A stretch of DNA of 64,000 nucleotides from Coemansia sp. RSA 487 (Eukaryota > Kickxellomycota > Kickxellomycetes > Kickxellales > Kickxellaceae), in assembly GCA_027577595.1 (NCBI GenBank), contig JANBRJ010000069.1, forward strand, positions 27,195-91,194, in the 5' to 3' direction. A model generated the notes under the pieces. It saw nothing but the letters and a program-made list of their open reading frames with translations, searched no databases and was not told the DNA's origin. The first letter of the stretch is position 1; each line of letters begins with the position of its first letter. This document shows, one piece after another, positions 58,851 through 64,000 of the stretch. A program made the position numbers and the translations under genes.

Positions 58851-59906
58851 ATGGTTGAAGGCAAGATCAATGAAATTCACGCTTGGGCTGGCAAGACGCC
58901 AGGGCTTGCGGTCGAGTCCTGGACGTACAAACCTCGTCCACTTGGAGAACATGACGTCGAAATCAAGATCAACTACAACGGTATCTGTGGATCGGACATC
59001 CATACTCTCAAGAATGATTGGGGAAACACCAACTACCCAATTGTTGTCGGCCATGAGATTGTTGGCAAGGTCATCACTGTTGGCGATAAAGTGACTGCCT
59101 TCAAGGAGGGCGACATTGTTGGTGTTGGTGGTCAGATCCATGCGTGCCTCAAGAGCGACTGCAAAGCGTGCAGCCGCGAACTCGATCCCCATTGTCCTGA
59201 AAACATGTTTGTGTTCAACGCAACATACCCCGACGGAACGCCTACACAGGGCGGCTTTGCAGAGGCCGTTCGCGTTGAGGACAACTACGTTCACAAGATT
59301 CCTGCAAGCATCGACCCCGTCTACGCACCTCCTCTTATGTGCGCCGGTCTTACTGTGTATACGCCAATGGTACGCAAGGGTGTAAAGAAAGGCGATCGTG
59401 TTGGCATTGTTGGTATCGGTGGGCTTGGACACTTAGCGATCCAGTTTGCAAAGGCACTTGGTGCTGAAGTAATTGCCCTTTCGCATTCCTCGAATAAGCG
59501 CGAGCAAAGCCTTGCACTTGGCGCTTCAAAATTCGTGGATATCTCAAACAAGGAAGAGGTCGATTCTGTGCGCCACTCGCTAAACCATTTGTTTGTCACT
59601 TCTAGCGCAGAGTCAAACCAGTATAATGAGTTTATTTCGTGGATGGACTTTGAGGGGCAGATTGTCCTGCTTGCGCTTCCGAAAGGAACGATGTCCTTCC
59701 ATCCTGGAGAGTTCATCCAGACCGAGGTCTCCATCACCGGTTCCCTGATCGGTGGAAGAAAGGCCATGAGTGAAATGCTTGAATTTGCAGCCAAGCACAA
59801 CATCCGCCCAATGATCGAACGTTTCCCACTGTCCAAGGTCAACGAGGCTCTTGAATATGTTGACAGCGGCAAGCCCCGCTACCGAGTTGTGCTCGAGTCC
59901 GATTAA
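58851..59906 (+). CDS. Zinc-dependent alcohol dehydrogenase, cinnamyl/ADH6-like (NADP(H) likely)
   Basis: A 351-residue single-exon medium-chain dehydrogenase. Catalytic zinc ligands: C46 (GICGSDIH), H68-E69 (GHE) and C164. Structural zinc lobe: C99, C104, C107 and C115. The dinucleotide loop G188-I-G-G-L-G193 is followed by a Ser-rich SHSSNKREQ segment after the second strand, where an acidic residue would favour NAD; its absence fits NADP(H). It resembles yeast Adh6/Adh7 and plant cinnamyl alcohol dehydrogenases, which reduce a wide range of aldehydes in the cytosol. A same-strand paralogue 587 bp upstream has a nonsense codon. The TATA-to-ATG distance is alike in both. Confidence 0.93.
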   Translation: MVEGKINEIHAWAGKTPGLAVESWTYKPRPLGEHDVEIKINYNGICGSDIHTLKNDWGNTNYPIVVGHEIVGKVITVGDKVTAFKEGDIVGVGGQIHACLKSDCKACSRELDPHCPENMFVFNATYPDGTPTQGGFAEAVRVEDNYVHKIPASIDPVYAPPLMCAGLTVYTPMVRKGVKKGDRVGIVGIGGLGHLAIQFAKALGAEVIALSHSSNKREQSLALGASKFVDISNKEEVDSVRHSLNHLFVTSSAESNQYNEFISWMDFEGQIVLLALPKGTMSFHPGEFIQTEVSITGSLIGGRKAMSEMLEFAAKHNIRPMIERFPLSKVNEALEYVDSGKPRYRVVLESD

Positions 59907-60334
59907 ATAAACATCCGTTTAGCTTCCTTTTATGCGTTGGGTCATAGTTGTAACGCAGTAGCAAATAGCTAGACTGGTATAATTTATTGTTTGAACCGAA
60001 AATCGAAAAGATGGTGCTACTTTGGGAGAAAGAGATATGTGTGCATGACAAAAAAGTTTGCGGAAGCGCCATACAAAAGATACTGGAAGATAAAAAGTAC
60101 GTACTAATAGAATATTCAACTTACAGTTTCTCACTGAAAGCTTCGAAACCCCCAAAAGCCTATTTCCACGCCTTATTACCCTAGAAACGAATCACCTCGC
60201 CAAAACAACTCGAAGAGAAGTATGTCGCAAGGAGTTCTCTTGAGAGGCGTCCATCGCCAGAGATAAATGCGCAAGGCCGCTTATGGCATCAGCAATAGCT
60301 GACACGATACGACACGATACGTGAAGGTTTGTTT
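59907..60334. other. Convergent intergenic region
   Basis: 428 bp between the ADH stop and the reverse-strand membrane-protein gene. It contains a short CGATA-type tandem (TGACACGATACGACACGATACG near 60299); no gene. Confidence 0.45.
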
Positions 60335-61018
60335 TCACTGCCGGTCAGCATGCTTACGCTTGGCAGTCTGTTGCTGCTTCGGTACAGCTGCAGCAGATAC
60401 TGAGGCCGTAGGAGCCTTGCGCTTGGGACGACGAGGACGATGATGACGACGGCGTTCCTTAAACTCTGAAACTCGCGTATTGGGCTCTCTCTCCCGCTGT
60501 TCTTGTTTGTCCACACGTTTAGTTTGTTGCGCCTCACGTAGTTCCTCGAGCCGTTGTTGGGGTTTCAGAAGGCATTGCTCCTCGTGCTCCTTATGCCGTG
60601 CGCTTATCAACACAAAAACATAGCCAAACGCACTTGCGTCAAGAGTACTACAGCATATGAGTGCAATCGGCTGACCAGCTGTCTGGTATGTTCTAGTAAT
60701 TGAAAATTCGTTGTATGTAAACCAGTAATCAAAGATAACGTACACAGTTACATATTGCATTACATTTGTTTTGTGTATATTGTCGTTTATATGCGATAAC
60801 AAAGTATAGATTGGTAGATGTGCTATATAGAAAAGAATTGAATATATAAGCAAATGTACACTTCCTTGCAGCCCTTTTCTTGGAGCTATTTGCCTTTGTC
60901 TGCTCCTTCGTTGCCTGCTTAGGTGTTTCTGGTGTACATGGAGTATGACTTTTACAGTGAGAACAGCCACACTCGCACATAGTATTGCGAGGCATCCTGC
61001 GAATGTTGGTATCCTCAT
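60335..61018 (-). CDS. Polytopic membrane protein, possible C-terminal half of a 7TM receptor
   Basis: A 227-codon frame from ATG 61018. Hydrophobic segments lie at about 6-28 (GCLAILCASVAVLTVKVIL), 55-75 (LLIYSILFYIAHLPIYTLL), 86-100 and 118-140. Basic loops follow the first helix (KHLSRQRRSRQRQ), and a strongly basic, Gln-rich 85-residue tail ends the protein (RRRHHRPRRPKRK). The layout, with a helix, a basic loop, a helix containing a Pro, and a final helix before a charged tail, resembles helices 5-7 of a G-protein-coupled receptor. The expected first four helices are not visible upstream in frame, so this is a truncated gene, a gene with unseen upstream exons, or a different small membrane protein. 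Confidence 0.4.
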   Translation of the reverse strand: MRIPTFAGCLAILCASVAVLTVKVILHVHQKHLSRQRRSRQRQIAPRKGLQGSVHLLIYSILFYIAHLPIYTLLSHINDNIHKTNVMQYVTVYVIFDYWFTYNEFSITRTYQTAGQPIALICCSTLDASAFGYVFVLISARHKEHEEQCLLKPQQRLEELREAQQTKRVDKQEQREREPNTRVSEFKERRRHHRPRRPKRKAPTASVSAAAVPKQQQTAKRKHADRQ

Positions 61019-61833
61019 TTCTGGTTACTGGCAAAGCAAAACCTGTAGACTGAGGTTCAAATGTCTGCAAAAGTTTGGTGTTGTGAGATCTTTTGGTCTG
61101 TTTTCCTGTCACTTCTCCACAACACTTAATCCTCTTTGCTTGGGTCGACCAGGAAGTTTAGGAACTTTGGCTTCAAATCATTTATGATAAGACAAGCGGT
61201 AGAACCAAATCGAGTAAACGTATACAGGAAAACAGCCTCGTGAAGACAGTTTTAGCAATTATTTGTGCGGAATTCCAAGGATGTCAACCAACCAAAGTTC
61301 TAGTGCATGAATTATACTCCATGAAATTATTTTTCGTCTTCCAAGTACATCACGGTTTTTATACTCGTTCAAAAGCTATTTTTCGCCACCCAAGTGTATG
61401 GAATTTTATAATCCTATTATCCTCTAATCCAAAATTCGCCAAACCTCAAATACAGTGTGGGAAGGTTGTGTTTATACAAACCTCCTTTAACAATTTACTG
61501 GTGAGAAAATCCAATAATAGTGGATATACACAAGTATTCCGCAGAAAGGTGTGGAATTATTTTTTTCAATAAAAATTCGTCAGAATTTTTAAGGAACTGT
61601 TCACGTGATGGTGGCTGTTATCTCTAAAATCTTGAAGCGATAACTCTCATTAATTCTATTCTTTTTGGAGGTTTCGCATTGTAATATTTTATACTCTTGT
61701 ATCTGCCAGTGTATTCTACCTATCACCATTAACTGGGCAAAAAACATATAGACACATTTTCTGTTGCAACGTTTGCCTAGATACAGGCAAGGAATAATTG
61801 ACGCACGGGCGGCTTGTACGCAATAAGGAGACT
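61019..61833. other. Divergent intergenic region
   Basis: About 815 bp, AT-rich. It could hide upstream exons of the reverse-strand membrane protein; none could be defined. A 110-codon frame at 61240-61572 has no recognisable content. Confidence 0.4.
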
Positions 61834-63261
61834 ATGATTCGAAATACTGATGATGCAACACTGCCACTGCGTGGCTCAGAAATAGCTATTCGTAGAAGCG
61901 TTTTGCAAGAAGCTGCCTGGCTGACAAAGGCTTCTATCCCGCTTATCGGATCGTACTACCTACATTATTCTTTTGGATTTCTGAACCTGATATCGCTAGG
62001 CAACTGGGGCAGGGAAGCCCTAGGAGCATACGCCCTTGCTAATATGACATGTGCAATACTGGCTTTTGCGCCAGCAACAGGGATTGGGTCGGCGCTCGAT
62101 ACTCTATGTGCGGCGGCATTTGCGCATCCAAGGAGCCGAGGACACGCTGGGCTTAGCCTACAACGTGGACTTGTTGCGGTATCTATATGGTTTTTTGTGG
62201 TATTTCTGCTTATCCAAACAGAAATTTCTTCGATATATGGCTTTATAGGGCAGCAAGAAGAGCTGGCTACATCTGCTACGTCGTACTTGCGTGTTCTTTC
62301 ATTTGGACTATGGCCGTGGATGGCATTCGAGTGTCTAAAAAGGTTCGTTCAAGCAAACACACAAATGCACCTGCCAGCAACTGTTCTCATTGTCGTTTCG
62401 CCTCTCCACTTGCTCAACCACTGGTATTTTATCTGGAGACACCCTGCTGACAAAGTATCGTTCACTGCCGTCGCGTGGATAACTGTCTTTTCGTACTGGG
62501 CAATGTTTCTGGGGCTTGTTGTATGCACTCTTTTCTACGATGCCTTGCGGCCGGCATGGAGATCAAATAACGTAAAGTCGCTAGTGACAACCAGCTTTTA
62601 TTCATTGGCTGTGCCGGCCATGGTCGAGGCATGCGGTGAGTACATGGCATTTGAGTTAATGACATTGCTTGCAACCTATCTCGGACCGATAAGCCTTGCA
62701 GCACAGGCAATTGCCTTCAGCAGTATGTCTATGCTCTATCAGTTGCCTCATGCTGTAGGTGGAGCAGCCGCAGTGCGTATTGGTCGACTTTTAGGCGAGA
62801 GAGATAAGGAAGGGGCACGCTTTGCTGCGTTTGTCTTGGTCGGTGGAGGTTTGGTTTACAGCATATTTGGAGCAGTATTTTTCTTCTTTTATGGTAGCAA
62901 GTGGGTTTCGACCTACACCAAGGATGAAGGTGTTTTAGCTGTCGCATCACGGCTTATATCGATTGCTGTACTTATTGAGTGGACAGATGCTATTAGAGGC
63001 ATCATTCCGGGGATTTTTCGTGGTCTTGGAAAGCAAAGACGAGCCGCGACAATCAATGTTGCTTCATATTATTTTGTCATACTGCCGCTAGGTATCATGG
63101 CTATATTCGTTCTCAGCAAGGGCATAGTTGGGCTATGGGTTGCATTTGCACTGGGAATGTCACTTTTATCGGGATCCTTCATATATTCGGTAGCGACCAT
63201 TGACTGGGATAAAGAAACCGAACGATGCCTTGCCAGGCTATCATCTGAACCAACAGCATGA
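61834..63261 (+). CDS. MATE-family multidrug/metabolite efflux transporter
   Basis: A 475-residue single-exon transporter from ATG 61834; the frame opens about 12 codons earlier without an ATG. About twelve transmembrane helices are arranged in two similar halves. MATE landmarks are the GSALDTLCAAAFAHPRSRGHAG loop after helix 2 and its counterpart GAAAVRIGRLLGERDKEGAR in the second half, plus GIFRGLGKQRRAATINVASYY near the last helices. It belongs to the eukaryotic branch (yeast Erc1, plant DTX, animal MATE) and probably exports organic cations or metabolites by proton antiport at the plasma or vacuolar membrane. Substrate cannot be inferred. Confidence 0.93.
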   Translation: MIRNTDDATLPLRGSEIAIRRSVLQEAAWLTKASIPLIGSYYLHYSFGFLNLISLGNWGREALGAYALANMTCAILAFAPATGIGSALDTLCAAAFAHPRSRGHAGLSLQRGLVAVSIWFFVVFLLIQTEISSIYGFIGQQEELATSATSYLRVLSFGLWPWMAFECLKRFVQANTQMHLPATVLIVVSPLHLLNHWYFIWRHPADKVSFTAVAWITVFSYWAMFLGLVVCTLFYDALRPAWRSNNVKSLVTTSFYSLAVPAMVEACGEYMAFELMTLLATYLGPISLAAQAIAFSSMSMLYQLPHAVGGAAAVRIGRLLGERDKEGARFAAFVLVGGGLVYSIFGAVFFFFYGSKWVSTYTKDEGVLAVASRLISIAVLIEWTDAIRGIIPGIFRGLGKQRRAATINVASYYFVILPLGIMAIFVLSKGIVGLWVAFALGMSLLSGSFIYSVATIDWDKETERCLARLSSEPTA

Positions 63262-63276
63262 TGGGAAGCGATCTAA

Positions 63277-63456
63277 TCCTTTGTTTTTGGCATTTTGGCT
63301 GAAGATAACGATACAGGAACTCAGCATAGCGAGTGTGAGGAGGAGGACAACGAACATGATGCATGAAATAGCGGGATTGATGGGCAAGGCGCTGTAGCAG
63401 ATTCTAAGGACGACAATGCAAGCGAATCGGACGCTGTCGTGGACGAGGATCTGTAA
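63277..63456 (+). other. Acidic open stretch after the MATE gene, interrupted by TGA
   Basis: A frame ending at TAA 63454-63456 reads a highly acidic, Ser/Asp/Glu-rich 60-codon segment (EDNDTGTQHSECEEEDNEHD, then SDAVVDEDL) broken by a TGA at 63364. The composition is unlike random intergenic sequence and may be a decayed gene end. Confidence 0.2.
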
Positions 63457-63636
63457 ATTCCTGATCTAGTCTGCTAATCATGCCCTCGTTTCCTTTTGCA
63501 TCCAGCTTGCATCTGGATTGAATTGAAGCTTACTTGTTTTTTTACGCTTTGCAACAGCTGGACTGTGTAAAGTGTGAAAAGACGAAATAAGCGGATATGT
63601 GCAAGTGAACCATTACCTGTATCTGCTGTTATCTTT

Positions 63637-63740
63637 ATACTGTATCTTGCAAAGCTAATTGCGTCGAATAAGACGTATGTGCCGAATGGTAAAAATTTTG
63701 CAGTGGCGATAACGCATTTTGCATTCCAAGAACGTTTATT
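63637..63740 (+). repeat. Dispersed protein-like repeat, copy 3
   Basis: About 105 bp matching copies at 30711-30830 and 32003-32117. The frame is open and reads AKLIASNK, then NGKNFAVAITHFAFQERL. It lies about 120 bp before the open frame that leaves the window. Confidence 0.7.
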
Positions 63741-63857
63741 TTCCTTTTCACTTTTGTTTCTCCCTAGCTTTCCTTTGACATTTTATTTCTACTAGTAACA
63801 CCAAATACATCTTTCAACACATTATATTAGTTATCTGCTCTTGTTCACCCACCCCTG

Positions 63858-64000
63858 ATGGATGTTGAGGGTACATCAGACACGGGGACACGCATTATAA
63901 AGTGCCCTCTAACATCCCTGGTAAATGACAGAAATGACATTACCAAGGTAAACGACTATGTTGTAGTGGCCAACACAGCCTCTGCACACATGTATGGGCT
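63858..64000 (+). CDS. Start of an unidentified gene or mobile-element ORF, cut by the window edge
   Basis: From ATG 63858 a frame of 47 codons stays open to the end of the window (MDVEGTSDTGTRIIKCPL, then SLVNDRNDITKVNDYVVVANTASAHMYG). The amphipathic content and lack of stops in AT-rich DNA suggest real coding. A pattern of Cys-Pro-Leu followed by a helix is loosely like the N-terminus of TnpB/Fanzor-type proteins, but this is too short to assign. It is partial at the 3' end. Confidence 0.35.
   Translation, partial: MDVEGTSDTGTRIIKCPLTSLVNDRNDITKVNDYVVVANTASAHMYG

Overview
The window is nuclear DNA from a fungus. Supporting genes are a class IV-type chitin synthase, an Ecm33-type GPI cell-wall protein, a Sec9-like SNARE, glycerol kinase, Tom40, Get3, TFIIA-alpha/beta and a KDM5 histone demethylase. 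Genes are intron-poor: most are one exon, and the GT-AG introns I could place are about 104-475 nt. MTH1-like Nudix hydrolases and tandem ELO and alcohol dehydrogenase paralogues, together with GC-richer genes in AT-rich spacers, suggest an early-diverging lineage, possibly Kickxellomycotina/Coemansia-like. That placement is an impression and was not tested.

Layout. 0.4-6.7 kb: BED zinc-finger protein, Nit-type amidase, two divergent MTH1-like Nudix genes, SEC9. 7.2-10.8 kb: a broken and an intact copy of a small beta-rich (LURP-one/tubby-like) protein and an unrecognised ORF. 10.9-17.75 kb: four-exon KDM5 demethylase, sharing an upstream spacer with TFIIA large subunit (18.8 kb). 20-23 kb: chitin synthase. 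25.8-33.7 kb: glycerol kinase and a mobile-element relic region, bracketed by two inverted copies of an unknown mitochondrial-type gene. 35-42.5 kb: GET3 and one or two HMG-box genes. 42.7-52.9 kb: kelch membrane protein, tyrosyl-tRNA synthetase, Ecm33-like protein, TOM40, mitochondrial ribosomal bS6m. 53.2-63.3 kb: two ELO elongases, a small secreted Cys-rich peptide, two alcohol dehydrogenases (one with a nonsense codon), a polytopic membrane protein and a MATE transporter. The right edge carries a repeat copy and the start of an open frame that runs out of the window.

Themes. Metabolic and organelle genes are mixed with no operon-like logic, as expected in a fungus. The most striking pattern is patchy near-identity between local paralogues. 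The inverted pair at 26 and 33 kb shares 962 bp with only five mismatches and no gap, while the flanks of the same genes are strongly diverged. The ELO pair is nearly identical except for a short divergent island, and the ADH pair shares one 56-nt identical run. Ectopic gene conversion is the simplest reading. A second theme is mobile-element debris: a decayed fragment resembling the C-terminal end of TnpB/Fanzor nucleases at 31.4-31.8 kb, and a roughly 110-bp dispersed repeat that still reads as protein in two of three copies. No tRNA, rRNA or CRISPR array was convincingly seen.
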